Positions 7,477 to 15,096 of a stretch of 42,420 bases of DNA are shown piece after piece (position 1 is the stretch's first letter; each line of letters begins with the position of its first letter). The notes under the pieces were generated by a model. It was given only the letters and a program-made list of their open reading frames with translations. It was not told the DNA's origin and ran no database searches. The DNA comes from Bradyrhizobium jicamae (lineage in GTDB: Bacteria > Pseudomonadota > Alphaproteobacteria > Rhizobiales > Xanthobacteraceae): assembly GCF_001440395.1 (NCBI RefSeq), contig NZ_LLXZ01000219.1, positions 502-42,921 of the forward strand, written 5' to 3'. The position numbers and the translations under genes were made by a program.

Positions 7477-9903
7477 ATGACGACCCCAAAAACCCGGCCA
7501 ACCATCGTTCTCGGCGAAAGCCATTCGTATCCGGTGCTGCCCCTCCGCGACATCGTTGTTTTTCCGCACATGATCGTGCCGCTGTTCGTCGGCCGCGAGA
7601 AGTCGATCCGCGCCCTCGAAGAGGTCATGAAGAACGACGCGCTGATCCTGCTCGCGACGCAGAAGAACGCGTCCGACGATGATCCGAGCCCGGAATCGAT
7701 CTACGAGGTCGGTACGCTTGCCAGCGTGCTGCAGCTCCTGAAACTTCCCGACGGCACCGTGAAGGTGCTGGTCGAAGGTCTCGAGCGCGCGCGCGTGCAG
7801 AAATATTCCGACCGCACCGAATACTATGAAGCGACCGCGATCGCGCTCGCCGACACCGACGCCAACTCGGTTGAAGCCGAGGCCCTGGCGCGCTCGGTCG
7901 TGTCCGATTTCGAAAGCTACGTGAAGCTGAACAAGAAGATCTCCGCCGAAGTCGTCGGCGTGGTTCAGGCGATCACCGACTTCGCCAAGCTCAGCGATCA
8001 GGTCGCACAGCATCTCGCCGTCAAGATCGCCGATCGCCAGGGCATCCTGGAGACGTTGTCCGTCACGCAGCGCCTGGAGAAGGTGCTGGGCCTGATGGAG
8101 AGCGAAATCTCGGTGCTGCAGGTCGAGAAGCGCATCCGCTCGCGCGTCAAGCGCCAGATGGAGAAGACCCAGCGCGAGTATTACCTGAACGAGCAGATGA
8201 AGGCGATCCAGAAGGAACTCGGCGACGACGAAGGTCGCGACGAGCTTGCCGATCTGGAAGAGAAGATTGCCAAGACCAAGCTTTCGAAGGAAGCGCGGGA
8301 GAAGGCGCAGCACGAATTGAAGAAGCTGCGCCAGATGTCGCCGATGTCCGCGGAAGCGACCGTCGTGCGCAACTATCTCGACTGGCTGCTGTCGATCCCG
8401 TGGAACAAGAAGTCCAAGGTCAAGAAAGACCTCGAGCAGGCGCAGGCCGTGCTGGACTCCGATCACTACGGGCTCGAGAAGGTCAAGGACCGCATCGTCG
8501 AGTACCTCGCGGTGCAGTCGCGCGCCAACAAGCTGACCGGACCGATCCTGTGTCTGGTCGGACCTCCCGGCGTCGGCAAGACCTCGCTCGGCAAGTCGAT
8601 CGCGAAGGCGACGGGGCGCGAATTCGTGCGCGTCTCGCTCGGCGGCGTGCGCGATGAAGCCGAAATCCGCGGTCACCGCCGCACCTATATCGGCTCGATG
8701 CCCGGCAAGATCATCCAGTCGATGCGCAAGGCGAAGACCTCGAACCCGCTGTTCCTCCTGGACGAGATCGACAAGATGGGCGCCGATTTCCGCGGCGATC
8801 CGTCGTCGGCGCTGCTTGAGGTTTTGGACCCCGAGCAGAACTCGACCTTCAACGACCACTACCTGGAGGTCGACTACGATCTGTCGAACGTCATGTTCAT
8901 CACGACCGCGAATACGCTGAATATTCCCGGCCCGTTGATGGACCGCATGGAGATCATCCGGATCGCCGGCTACACCGAGAACGAGAAGGTCGAGATCGCG
9001 CGCAAGCATCTGATCCCGAACGCCATTTCCAAGCATGGCCTCGATTCAAAGGAATGGTCGATCGACGACGATGCGCTGCTGCTGATGATCCGCCGCTACA
9101 CCCGCGAAGCGGGCGTGCGTAACCTGGAGCGTGAGCTCTCCACACTTGCCCGCAAGGCGGTGAAGGAGCTGATGATCTCCAAGAAGAAGTCGGTCAAGGT
9201 CACCGAGAAGACTCTCGAAGACTTCCTCGGCGTGCCGAAGTACCGCTTCGGCGAGATCGAGAGCGAGCCGCAGGTCGGTATCGTCACCGGCCTTGCCTGG
9301 ACCGATGTCGGCGGCGAGTTGCTGACCATCGAAGGCGTCATGATGCCTGGCAAGGGCAAGATGACGGTCACGGGCAATCTGCGCGACGTGATGAAGGAGT
9401 CGATCTCGGCGGCGGCGTCCTATGTCCGCTCGCGGGCGATCAACTACGGCATCGAGCCGCCGATGTTCGACAAGCGCGACATCCACGTCCACGTTCCGGA
9501 GGGCGCAACCCCGAAGGACGGACCGTCGGCGGGCGTCGCGATGGCCACCGCGATCATCTCGGTCATGACCGGCATTCCGGTCCGCCACGATGTCGCGATG
9601 ACCGGCGAAATCACGCTGCGCGGCCGCGTGCTGCCGATCGGCGGTCTGAAGGAGAAGCTGCTTGCTGCCGCCCGTGGCGGCATCAAGACGGTGCTGATCC
9701 CCGAGGACAACGCCAAGGATCTCACGGAGATTTCCGATGCGATCAAGGGCGGCATGGATATCATCCCGGTCGGAAGGCTGGATGAGGTGGTCGCCAAGGC
9801 GCTGGTCCGGACGCCCACGCCGATCGTGTGGGAAGAGGACGCCAAGGTGGTCGCCAAGCCCGATGCCGGCGAGGAAGCCGGTGGCGGTCTGACCGCCCAC
9901 TGA
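7477..9903 (+). CDS. lon: ATP-dependent protease Lon (LonA type)
   Basis: Lon is a cytoplasmic AAA+ serine protease that removes misfolded and short-lived regulatory proteins. The 808-residue protein has an N-terminal substrate-binding domain (YPVLPLRDIVVFPHMIVPLF), a coiled region with KRIRSRVKRQMEKTQREYYL, Walker A GPPGVGKT, Walker B LFLLDEIDK, and the C-terminal protease domain with the Ser684-Lys727 dyad (KDGPSAGVAM and GGLKEKLLAA), spaced 43 residues apart as in E. coli Lon. I chose the ATG at 7477 (MTTPKTRPTIVLG) because AAGGAC precedes it; the upstream extension to 7393 is not family-like. It closes the protein quality-control cluster and is followed by a strong terminator. Confidence 0.98.
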   Translation: MTTPKTRPTIVLGESHSYPVLPLRDIVVFPHMIVPLFVGREKSIRALEEVMKNDALILLATQKNASDDDPSPESIYEVGTLASVLQLLKLPDGTVKVLVEGLERARVQKYSDRTEYYEATAIALADTDANSVEAEALARSVVSDFESYVKLNKKISAEVVGVVQAITDFAKLSDQVAQHLAVKIADRQGILETLSVTQRLEKVLGLMESEISVLQVEKRIRSRVKRQMEKTQREYYLNEQMKAIQKELGDDEGRDELADLEEKIAKTKLSKEAREKAQHELKKLRQMSPMSAEATVVRNYLDWLLSIPWNKKSKVKKDLEQAQAVLDSDHYGLEKVKDRIVEYLAVQSRANKLTGPILCLVGPPGVGKTSLGKSIAKATGREFVRVSLGGVRDEAEIRGHRRTYIGSMPGKIIQSMRKAKTSNPLFLLDEIDKMGADFRGDPSSALLEVLDPEQNSTFNDHYLEVDYDLSNVMFITTANTLNIPGPLMDRMEIIRIAGYTENEKVEIARKHLIPNAISKHGLDSKEWSIDDDALLLMIRRYTREAGVRNLERELSTLARKAVKELMISKKKSVKVTEKTLEDFLGVPKYRFGEIESEPQVGIVTGLAWTDVGGELLTIEGVMMPGKGKMTVTGNLRDVMKESISAAASYVRSRAINYGIEPPMFDKRDIHVHVPEGATPKDGPSAGVAMATAIISVMTGIPVRHDVAMTGEITLRGRVLPIGGLKEKLLAAARGGIKTVLIPEDNAKDLTEISDAIKGGMDIIPVGRLDEVVAKALVRTPTPIVWEEDAKVVAKPDAGEEAGGGLTAH

Positions 9904-9924
9904 GCCGATCCGTCTCGATATGAT

Positions 9925-9955
9925 AAAACGGCGCCCTCGGGCGCCGTTTTTGTTT
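9925..9955 (+). terminator. Strong intrinsic terminator of lon
   Basis: AAAACGGCGCCC and GGGCGCCGTTTT form a perfect GC-rich stem, continuing into TTTTTGTTT. It begins 21 nt after the lon stop codon and has the full features of a Rho-independent terminator. Confidence 0.92.
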
Positions 9956-9990
9956 GTGCGGACGGATGTGGGCAGACGGAGTCGACGGAA

Positions 9991-10392
9991 ATGGAAATCG
10001 ACGGGCAATGCCATTGCGGGCGGGTGACCTATCGGGCCGAAATCGATCCGAAGAAAGTCTCGATCTGCCACTGCACCGATTGCCAGAACCTGACGGGCTC
10101 GCCGTACCGGGTCACCGTGCTCTGTTCGGCGGACCAGATTCGGATAACGGGCGCGCCGACGAAAGTCTATCCGAAGAAGGGCGACAACGGCCGGACGCGC
10201 TTTCAGCATTTTTGCGAGGCCTGCGGCTCGCCGCTGTTCACCAGCGGTGACGGCGGGGCCGACGATTGGGGTATTCGCTGGGGCAGCATCCGCCAGCGCG
10301 ATCAACTCAAGCCGGCGCGGCAGATCTGGTGCCGCTCGGCGGCGCCGTGGATCAACGATATCGCGGGATTGCCGGGGCGCGAGACCGATTAG
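9991..10392 (+). CDS. GFA (glutathione-dependent formaldehyde-activating)-family zinc protein
   Basis: The 133-residue protein has the zinc-binding Cys pattern of the GFA/CENP-V fold: CHCG near the N-terminus (QCHCGRVTY), CHCTDCQNLTG near residue 26, and FCEACGSPLF near residue 75. These ligands hold two zinc ions in the family. Despite the family name, most single-domain members have no proven activity; formaldehyde-glutathione handling is only one possibility. It follows the lon terminator, so it must be expressed from its own promoter, and it ends one base before the stop of the convergent membrane-anchored gene. The ribosome site is weak (GACGGA before ATG). Confidence 0.85.
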   Translation: MEIDGQCHCGRVTYRAEIDPKKVSICHCTDCQNLTGSPYRVTVLCSADQIRITGAPTKVYPKKGDNGRTRFQHFCEACGSPLFTSGDGGADDWGIRWGSIRQRDQLKPARQIWCRSAAPWINDIAGLPGRETD

Positions 10393-10393
10393 C

Positions 10394-10897
10394 TCAGTCC
10401 ATGGCGCGTGACACGCGCCGCAGCAGTGACGGGTTGACGGTCGTGAGAACGACGTGAAAGCCCTCGGTCGCGCCGCCGATCGGCCACACCGCCATCAGGA
10501 TCGTCGCGTCGCCAAGGTATTGGTGGGGCCGGTAATAGGCCCTCAGGCCGGCTGGCGGCAGCAGGCGGCTTTCCGGCATCACCGGGTTGTCAGCGAGGAC
10601 GCCGGTGCGGCCCCAGCCGCGCTGGTCCAGCAACCGGTCGAAATGGGCGAAGACTTCCTCGACGGACGTCCACCCTTGCGTGTGCGGATAGGCCGTTCCG
10701 ACCCGCCGGTGAACATAGAAAGTGCCCGGCGAATCCGCGTAGGTAATTTGCGAATAATGCTGCTCCCACCAGAACGCGCCGCCGCCCTTGTGCTTCATCA
10801 CGGGAACGTCGAGTTCGATGTAGCCCGGCTTGAACCACCAGAACGCAAAGGCAGCGATGGCAACGGCCAGCAGGCCGTTGCGCAGAAAAGGTTTCAT
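10394..10897 (-). CDS. Membrane-anchored protein of unknown function
   Basis: The protein is 167 residues from the chosen ATG at 10897 (MKPFLRNGLL); the frame extends upstream to 10948 but a membrane anchor directly after the start argues for the shorter form. A single hydrophobic helix (about residues 6-25, GLLAVAIAAFAFWWF) is followed by an extracytoplasmic-looking domain rich in Trp, Tyr and His (GGGAFWWEQHYSQITY, RAYYRPHQYLGD). I do not recognise the domain. It converges with the GFA-family gene, with one base between the stops, and its 5' side faces tRNA-Val, which is transcribed the other way. Confidence 0.65.
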   Translation of the reverse strand: MKPFLRNGLLAVAIAAFAFWWFKPGYIELDVPVMKHKGGGAFWWEQHYSQITYADSPGTFYVHRRVGTAYPHTQGWTSVEEVFAHFDRLLDQRGWGRTGVLADNPVMPESRLLPPAGLRAYYRPHQYLGDATILMAVWPIGGATEGFHVVLTTVNPSLLRRVSRAMD

Positions 10898-10967
10898 GAT
10901 CTCGCCGTATGGCAGGTATTTCGCGGCAATTGGCCGGTTTCGGGCCATTTGTCGTCGCCGGCCTCGC

Positions 10968-10997
10968 TTGCGTTCACACCGCGCGGCGCTGTAGATA
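10968..10997 (+). promoter_or_regulatory. Candidate promoter for tRNA-Val
   Basis: TTGCGT (10968-10973), an 18-nt spacer and TAGATA (10992-10997), preceded by TG, lie just before the tRNA. Initiation would be only a few bases upstream of the mature 5' end. Confidence 0.35.
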
Positions 10998-11009
10998 GGG
11001 GCGGCTCAA

Positions 11010-11086
11010 GGGCGGCTAGCTCAGCTGGTTAGAGCATCTCGTTTACACCGAGAGGGTCGGGAGTTCGAATCTCTCGCCGCCTACCA
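11010..11086 (+). tRNA. tRNA-Val (anticodon UAC)
   Basis: The acceptor GGGCGGC/GCCGCCT has one G-U pair at position 1-72, with encoded CCA at 11084-11086. The anticodon stem TCTCG/CGAGA encloses TTTACAC, giving UAC (valine, GUA/GUN). D-arm GCTC/GAGC and T-arm GGGAG/CTCTC with TTCGAAT are intact. Confidence 0.97.
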
Positions 11087-11388
11087 GCCTTCGCGCTGGC
11101 GCGCTACGGCTCGGCAAGCCAGCTTTCCGCGACGGTGGTGCCGCGGACACGGCGCGCGAAGGCCGTCGCGCCGAAGCTTGAAGGCGAACGGTTTCTGAAC
11201 ATCCAAACCGATAAGACGGAACGCGCGCCTCGCGCGTCGGCGCAACGTTCACCGCACGGCAGTGCAGGTGCGGTTCTCTGCCAGGGCAGCAAAAAACCGG
11301 CGCTCATGTTTCGCCGGTTAACTGCGTCTGGGTGTTTCAACAAGAACCGGGCGCGGGACCAAGGCCCTGCGCGTCGCTCGCTTGTTCT
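11087..11388. other. Gene-free stretch after tRNA-Val
   Basis: No supported gene. A 10-bp inverted repeat, GCCTTCGCGC (11087-11096) and GCGCGAAGGC (11154-11163), starts right at the tRNA 3' end, with an inner GCTGGC/GCCAGC stem (11095-11123). The terminator of the minus-strand coiled-coil gene lies at 11289-11319. I saw no second copy of the tRNA 3' end that would mark an integration site. Confidence 0.5.
11289..11319 (-). terminator. Intrinsic terminator of the coiled-coil protein gene
   Basis: Read on the minus strand, AACCGGCG and CGCCGGTT (8 bp, 9-nt loop) are followed by TTTTTTGC. It lies about 70 nt beyond the stop of the 225-residue gene. Confidence 0.8.
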
Positions 11389-12066
11389 TCAGCCTTGAGG
11401 GGCTGGCGTGGTAGCCGGGGGACCGAGCGGGGCTCCTCCGAGCGAAACAGGTCCCACTGGTTTAGACTGCTGAACCATCTTCTTGCGCACCACCCGCGAC
11501 ATTCGGTTTTGAGCGCGCTTTGTCGAGATAGAGGAAGTTACTTCCGGGCTTATTGCATTCTGCAGCGAGTCGACCTTCGCAATGAGCGTGGAGATCTTGG
11601 CAGAGATCTTCTTCACGTCTTCATGCTCATCCGCTATCTGGGAAGATATTTTCTTCACAATGACCTGCTCATCCACGACGCTCTGTCGCAAGGAAGCAAG
11701 CGAAATCGAATCCTGCCGAACAATATCTGTGTTTTGCTGCAATAAGAAGTTATTCGCTTGCAGCGCGGCAACGTATTGCTGCTGGGTCGACTGAATATCC
11801 TTCAATGCGACGACAGCCGTATCCGGTATTGGATCGGAAGCTTTCTGCTGCGGAAGCAGTTCGGCCAAACGGCTGATATCCGGCAAGCTGCTGATATTCT
11901 GCAGATCAAGATCAGGCGCCAGTGTATGAACGGCCGCAGCGGTGTTTATTCCAAGAGCGAGGATCGCCAGCGCCACAACCGACTTCCGGCTCTTTTGCTT
12001 GACCGGTGTCATGGCTTCGGGTTGTTCGGTTTGGCCCTGTGTTTCCGTTGTGTTGGTCACGTGCAT
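11389..12066 (-). CDS. Single-TM protein with predicted coiled coil, unknown function
   Basis: The protein is 225 residues. A charged cytoplasmic N-terminus (KQKSRKS) precedes one hydrophobic helix (about residues 29-48, VVALAILALGINTAAAVHTL). A long Gln/Ser/Ile-rich region follows, with heptad-like spacing in SQIADEHEDVKKISAKIS and IAKVDSLQNAI, suggesting a coiled coil. A basic patch (KRAQNRMSRVVRKKM) and a Pro/Gly/Ala-rich tail end it. I do not recognise a family. Base composition is visibly less GC-rich than neighbouring genes, and it lies close to tRNA-Val, so acquisition by transfer is possible. The ATG at 12066 has TGAGGTAG before it, with that TGA ending a short upstream ORF. A terminator hairpin lies in the leader. 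Confidence 0.75.
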   Translation of the reverse strand: MHVTNTTETQGQTEQPEAMTPVKQKSRKSVVALAILALGINTAAAVHTLAPDLDLQNISSLPDISRLAELLPQQKASDPIPDTAVVALKDIQSTQQQYVAALQANNFLLQQNTDIVRQDSISLASLRQSVVDEQVIVKKISSQIADEHEDVKKISAKISTLIAKVDSLQNAISPEVTSSISTKRAQNRMSRVVRKKMVQQSKPVGPVSLGGAPLGPPATTPAPQG

Positions 12067-12071
12067 CTACC

Positions 12072-12116
12072 TCAAAAGAGTGCAACAAAAAAGGAGCCGT
12101 CGCTGGATCGTCCCAT
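12072..12116 (-). CDS. Candidate 14-codon leader peptide upstream of the coiled-coil gene
   Basis: The minus strand encodes MGRSSDGSFFVALF and then TGA. AAGGAG lies nine bases before its ATG, a better ribosome site than most genes here have. Its stop codon is part of the downstream gene's ribosome site (TGAGGTAG) and lies 5 nt before that gene's ATG, so translational coupling is possible. Its first half lies within a terminator-like hairpin. It is too short for family evidence; the call rests on signals only. Confidence 0.4.
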   Translation of the reverse strand: MGRSSDGSFFVALF

Positions 12117-12130
12117 GCGAGGGCTCCTTT
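12087..12130 (-). terminator. Terminator-like hairpin in the leader of the coiled-coil gene (possible attenuator)
   Basis: On the minus strand, AAAGGAGCC and GGCTCCTTT (9 bp) enclose 23 nt and run directly into TTTTTTG, ending 21 nt before the gene start. The left arm contains the AAGGAG ribosome site of the short leader ORF; the right arm is inside that ORF. Ribosome loading would compete with hairpin formation. It could instead mark the 3' end of a short RNA. Confidence 0.6.
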
Positions 12131-12424
12131 ACGCGACAACCAACTAGAACTTCTGAGACTATAGGCTGACGAGATTAATTCCGCGTTAGCGCTTCATTCG
12201 CGTGGCTAGTCGAAGAACGAATCAACGTCCGTGTCATCGTTCGCTTCAATGCGTGCCGTCGAGCCGAACAATAATGAGGCGCTACGCCGGGCCGCTTCAG
12301 GTCGAGCAATGCGGAGGGCGGTATTCCACGATCGCGCAGCGTGCGCTAGGATCGTTGTGTCGGAGCCGGTGAAGGCGAAGAAGCAACGTTCTGTCCTTCG
12401 ACGTTGAGTGGAGTCGTGTCCCAT

Positions 12425-13285
12425 ATGAATATCCCGCATCCTCACGATCAAAACGCCGACCAGGTCGCCTACTGGAACGGTCCCGCCGGACAGCGCTGGG
12501 CGGATCGGCAGGCGGTCCAGGACGTGCTGCTAAAGCCGGTCGCCGACCTCGTCGTCGACCGGGCCGGCTTCAAGCCGGGTGAGCGGGTCATCGATGTCGG
12601 CTGCGGCAGCGGCGCGACCGCAATCGCGTTCGCGTGCAAGGTCGCGCCATCGGGCCATGTGCTCGGCGTCGACGTATCTGGCCCGATGCTGGAGCGGGCG
12701 CGGCAGGCCGCGCCGAAGGATTTGCCGATCGATTTCGTTCTGGCCGATGCCACCGTCTATCCGTTCGAGCCTGCCAGCTTCGATGTGCTGGCCTCGCGGT
12801 TCGGCGTGATGTTCTTCGCCGATCCCACGCTGTCGTTTGCCAATATGAGAAAGGCGCTGAAGCCGTCGGGCCGGCTGGCGTTCGCGTGCTGGCGCGAGCC
12901 GCGCGAAAATCCGTTCTTCATGGCGCCGCTGATGGCCGCCTACAAGCACGTGCCGAAACTGCCGCAGGTCGGGCCGGAAGATCCCGGGCCGTTTGCGTTT
13001 GCCTCCGAGGCGCGGGTGCGCCGCATCCTCGGCGAGGCCGGATTTACGGGCGTGGAGATGGAAGCGTGTCCACTGTTGCTCGATGCCGCGATCGGCCGCG
13101 GCCTCGACGGCGCGGTGCAGGGCGCGCTGGACATCGGTCCGGTGAGCCGGGCGCTGGACGGCCAGCCGGAAGATGCCCGCGCTGCCGTCGCCGCTTCGAT
13201 CCGTGAAGCGCTAACGCCGTTCGCGAAGGGCGACGCGGTGCTGCTGCCAGCGTCGGTGTGGATCGTGACGGCGCGGGCGTCGTAG
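12425..13285 (+). CDS. Class I SAM-dependent methyltransferase
   Basis: The 286-residue cytoplasmic protein has the Rossmann-type SAM-binding motif I, VIDVGCGSGATAIAFA (about residues 48-63), followed by an acidic residue ending strand 2 (HVLGVDVSGPML) and the motif DVLASRFGVMFFADP typical of Methyltransf_11/25-type enzymes related to UbiE. The substrate is unknown; small molecules are usual for this group. I chose ATG 12425 (MNIPHPHDQNADQVAYWNG), which gives the usual YWNGPAGQRWAD start seen in relatives; the frame extends to 12404. It ends close to a long palindrome that separates it from convergent pepT. Confidence 0.85.
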   Translation: MNIPHPHDQNADQVAYWNGPAGQRWADRQAVQDVLLKPVADLVVDRAGFKPGERVIDVGCGSGATAIAFACKVAPSGHVLGVDVSGPMLERARQAAPKDLPIDFVLADATVYPFEPASFDVLASRFGVMFFADPTLSFANMRKALKPSGRLAFACWREPRENPFFMAPLMAAYKHVPKLPQVGPEDPGPFAFASEARVRRILGEAGFTGVEMEACPLLLDAAIGRGLDGAVQGALDIGPVSRALDGQPEDARAAVAASIREALTPFAKGDAVLLPASVWIVTARAS

Positions 13286-13312
13286 TCGGGACCAAAGCAG
13301 CCGCGCCCCACG

Positions 13313-13391
13313 CGTCATTGCGAGCGCAGCGAAGCAATCCATCTTTCCGTTATGCCGCGCTATGGATTGCTTCGCTGCGCTCGCAATGACG
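13313..13391. repeat. Perfect 30-bp inverted repeat between convergent genes
   Basis: Arms 13313-13342 and 13362-13391 are exact reverse complements with a 19-nt loop. The arm contains CATTGCGAGCGCAGCGAAGC, a motif I recall as widely dispersed in Bradyrhizobium and Rhodopseudomonas genomes. It lies between the methyltransferase and pepT stops and may end transcription from both sides. Confidence 0.9.
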
Positions 13392-13434
13392 GGGAGAGAG
13401 CGGCAATGACGCGGTGAGAGCGGCGCTGAACTCT

Positions 13435-14691
13435 CTACGCCCGCTCTTCCCAGATCATCGCCAGATGCACGATGGTCTCGGCCGCCTTTTCCATGTCCTG
13501 GCGGCTCACCCATTCCAGCCGTGAGTGGAAGGCGTGTTCGCCGGCGAAAATGTTGGGGCAGGGCAGGCCCATGAACGACAGCCGCGAGCCGTCGGTGCCG
13601 CCGCGGATCGAGCTTCGCACCGGATTCAGCCCGGCGCGCCTGATCGCCTCGATGGCGTAGTCGACGGTTTGGGGATGGCGGTCGATCACCTGCTTCATGT
13701 TGCGGTATTGCTGTCTGACCTCCATCCGGTAGGTCGAATGCGGATAGTCCTTCATCACGCTTTTGACGATGCCCTCGAGCAGGGCTTCCTTTTCCTTCAG
13801 GCCCTCGTCGGTGAAATCGCGGACGATGAAGCCGATGGTGGCCTTCTCCAACTGCCCCGACATGCCGATCGGATGCAGAAAACCTTCCTTGCCCTCGGTC
13901 GTCTCGGGCGAGCAGGTGTCCCTGGGCAGGTGGTCGATGATGGCAGCGGCGATCTTCATCGCGTGCTCCATCTTGCCCTTGGCGAAACCCGGGTGGGTCG
14001 AGACGCCCTCGATGGTGATGGTGGCGCCGTCAGCCGAAAAGGTTTCGTCCTCGATATTTCCGGCAGTTTCGCCGTCCATCGTATAGGCGAAGTCGGCACC
14101 GAGCTTTTTCAGGTCGACCTTGTCGACGCCGCGGCCGATCTCCTCATCCGGCGTGAACAGGATCTTGATGGTGCCGTGCTTGATGTGCGGATTCTCGATC
14201 AGGAACCGCGCCGCATCCATGATCTCGGCGAGGCCGGCCTTGTTGTCGGCCCCTAACAGCGTGGTGCCGTCCGTCGTGATGATGTCATGGCCGACCTGGT
14301 CGGCGAGCGCCGGATGATCGGCGGCGCGGATCACCTGGGCGGAATCGGCCGGCAGCACGATGTCGCCGCCGCGATAGTTCTTCACGATTTGCGGCTTGAC
14401 GTTGGCGCCGGTGCAGTCCGGCGACGTGTCCATGTGCGAGCAGAAGCAGATCACCGGCACCTTCTTGTCGGTGTTGGCCGGGATCGTCGCATAGACATAG
14501 CCGTGGTCGTCGAGATGGGCGTCCTTGAGCCCCATCGCCTGCAGCTCCGACGCCAGCAGGCGGCCGAGATTCTTCTGCTTCTCGGTGGAAGGGCAGGTCG
14601 GCGAGGTCGGATCGGACTGGGTGTCGATCACGACATAGCGCAGGAAGCGCTCGGTGACATCGTGGGTGAAGGCGAGGGGTGCAACCGGCAT
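13435..14691 (-). CDS. pepT: Peptidase T (tripeptide aminopeptidase)
   Basis: PepT is a cytoplasmic dizinc M20B peptidase that removes the N-terminal residue from tripeptides. The 418-residue protein has the expected ligand motifs: SHMDTSPD (His86, Asp88), LLGADNKAG (bridging Asp149), FTPDEEIGRG (catalytic Glu182 and ligand Glu183), TMDGETAG, and the final His in AFHSRLEW. The SSIRGGTDGSRLSFMGLPCPN segment is diagnostic for M20. Start ATG 14691 (MPVAPLAFTHDVTERFL) gives the family N-terminus with GGGA upstream; the frame extends to 14745 through the HU terminator, which argues against the longer form. It is downstream of HU on the same strand but separated by a terminator. Confidence 0.95.
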   Translation of the reverse strand: MPVAPLAFTHDVTERFLRYVVIDTQSDPTSPTCPSTEKQKNLGRLLASELQAMGLKDAHLDDHGYVYATIPANTDKKVPVICFCSHMDTSPDCTGANVKPQIVKNYRGGDIVLPADSAQVIRAADHPALADQVGHDIITTDGTTLLGADNKAGLAEIMDAARFLIENPHIKHGTIKILFTPDEEIGRGVDKVDLKKLGADFAYTMDGETAGNIEDETFSADGATITIEGVSTHPGFAKGKMEHAMKIAAAIIDHLPRDTCSPETTEGKEGFLHPIGMSGQLEKATIGFIVRDFTDEGLKEKEALLEGIVKSVMKDYPHSTYRMEVRQQYRNMKQVIDRHPQTVDYAIEAIRRAGLNPVRSSIRGGTDGSRLSFMGLPCPNIFAGEHAFHSRLEWVSRQDMEKAAETIVHLAMIWEERA

Positions 14692-14729
14692 GACGATCCC
14701 AGAAAAGATGAGCAACGAGAGCGCTCTAT

Positions 14730-14770
14730 AACAGAAAAGCGCCATTCCGGGTCCCGCCGGAATGGCGCTT
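14730..14770 (-). terminator. Intrinsic terminator of the HU gene
   Basis: AAGCGCCATTCCGG and CCGGAATGGCGCTT (14 bp, perfect, 6-nt loop at 14751-14756) run into TTCTGTT on the minus strand. It lies 27 nt past the HU stop and before pepT. Confidence 0.85.
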
Positions 14771-14796
14771 CTGGTCAGATCGGAGGGAGCGTCGGA

Positions 14797-15096
14797 TCAG
14801 ACGGCTTCCTTGAGTTCCTTGGCGGCGCGGAACGCGACCTTCTTGCTGGCCTTGATCTGGATCGGCTCGCCGGTGGCCGGGTTGCGGCCGGTGCGGGCGG
14901 CGCGTTTGCGGACCTGGAGGATGCCGAGCCCAACGATCCTGATGCGCTCGCCCTTCTTCAGGTGTTTTGTAATCTTGCCGACCATGTCGGTCAGGATCGC
15001 CTCGGCGGCCTTTTTCGACAGGTCGTGTTCCTCGGCGAGCGCCGCCGCCAGATGCTTGAGTGTGATGGTGGCTGGAGACGCCGCTTTCTTCGCCAT
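14797..15096 (-). CDS. HU-family histone-like DNA-binding protein
   Basis: The 99-residue basic protein matches the HU/IHF fold: two N-terminal helices (ITLKHLAAALAEEHDLSKKA), then the beta-arm region with VGLGILQVRKRAARTGRNP, whose RNPATGE tip intercalates DNA in the family, and a C-terminal helix (KVAFRAAKELKEAV). It bends DNA non-specifically and helps to compact the nucleoid. The short Ala/Lys-rich extension at the N-terminus (MAKKAASPATI) and the Ala-Lys character are within the variation of alphaproteobacterial HU. AGGAAGGGCC precedes the ATG. It is a single-gene unit with its own terminator. Confidence 0.93.
   Translation of the reverse strand: MAKKAASPATITLKHLAAALAEEHDLSKKAAEAILTDMVGKITKHLKKGERIRIVGLGILQVRKRAARTGRNPATGEPIQIKASKKVAFRAAKELKEAV

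Larger units (their letters stand above)
12067..12424. other. Divergent intergenic region with leader structures
   Basis: This separates the minus-strand coiled-coil gene from the plus-strand methyltransferase. The part next to 12066 holds the short leader ORF and terminator-like hairpin listed separately. The remaining 200 bp should contain the methyltransferase promoter; no clear -35/-10 was seen. A minus-strand frame ending at 12206 was considered and not accepted. Confidence 0.5.

Noticed and set aside
7255..9036. 593-codon minus-strand frame opposite lon
   Set aside because: Antisense of lon with no ribosome site or recognisable domain.
11010..11163. tRNA-Val as a phage or island attachment site
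   Set aside because: No second copy of the tRNA 3' end and no integrase in the window.
11043..11252. Minus-strand ORF ending in GGERFELPTLSV
   Set aside because: Its end is the reverse translation of tRNA-Val, a well-known false gene pattern.
12206..12424. Possible small minus-strand gene of 72 codons (MGHDSTQ start)
   Set aside because: Poor ribosome site, overlaps the methyltransferase start region, no recognisable features; could be reconsidered if conserved.
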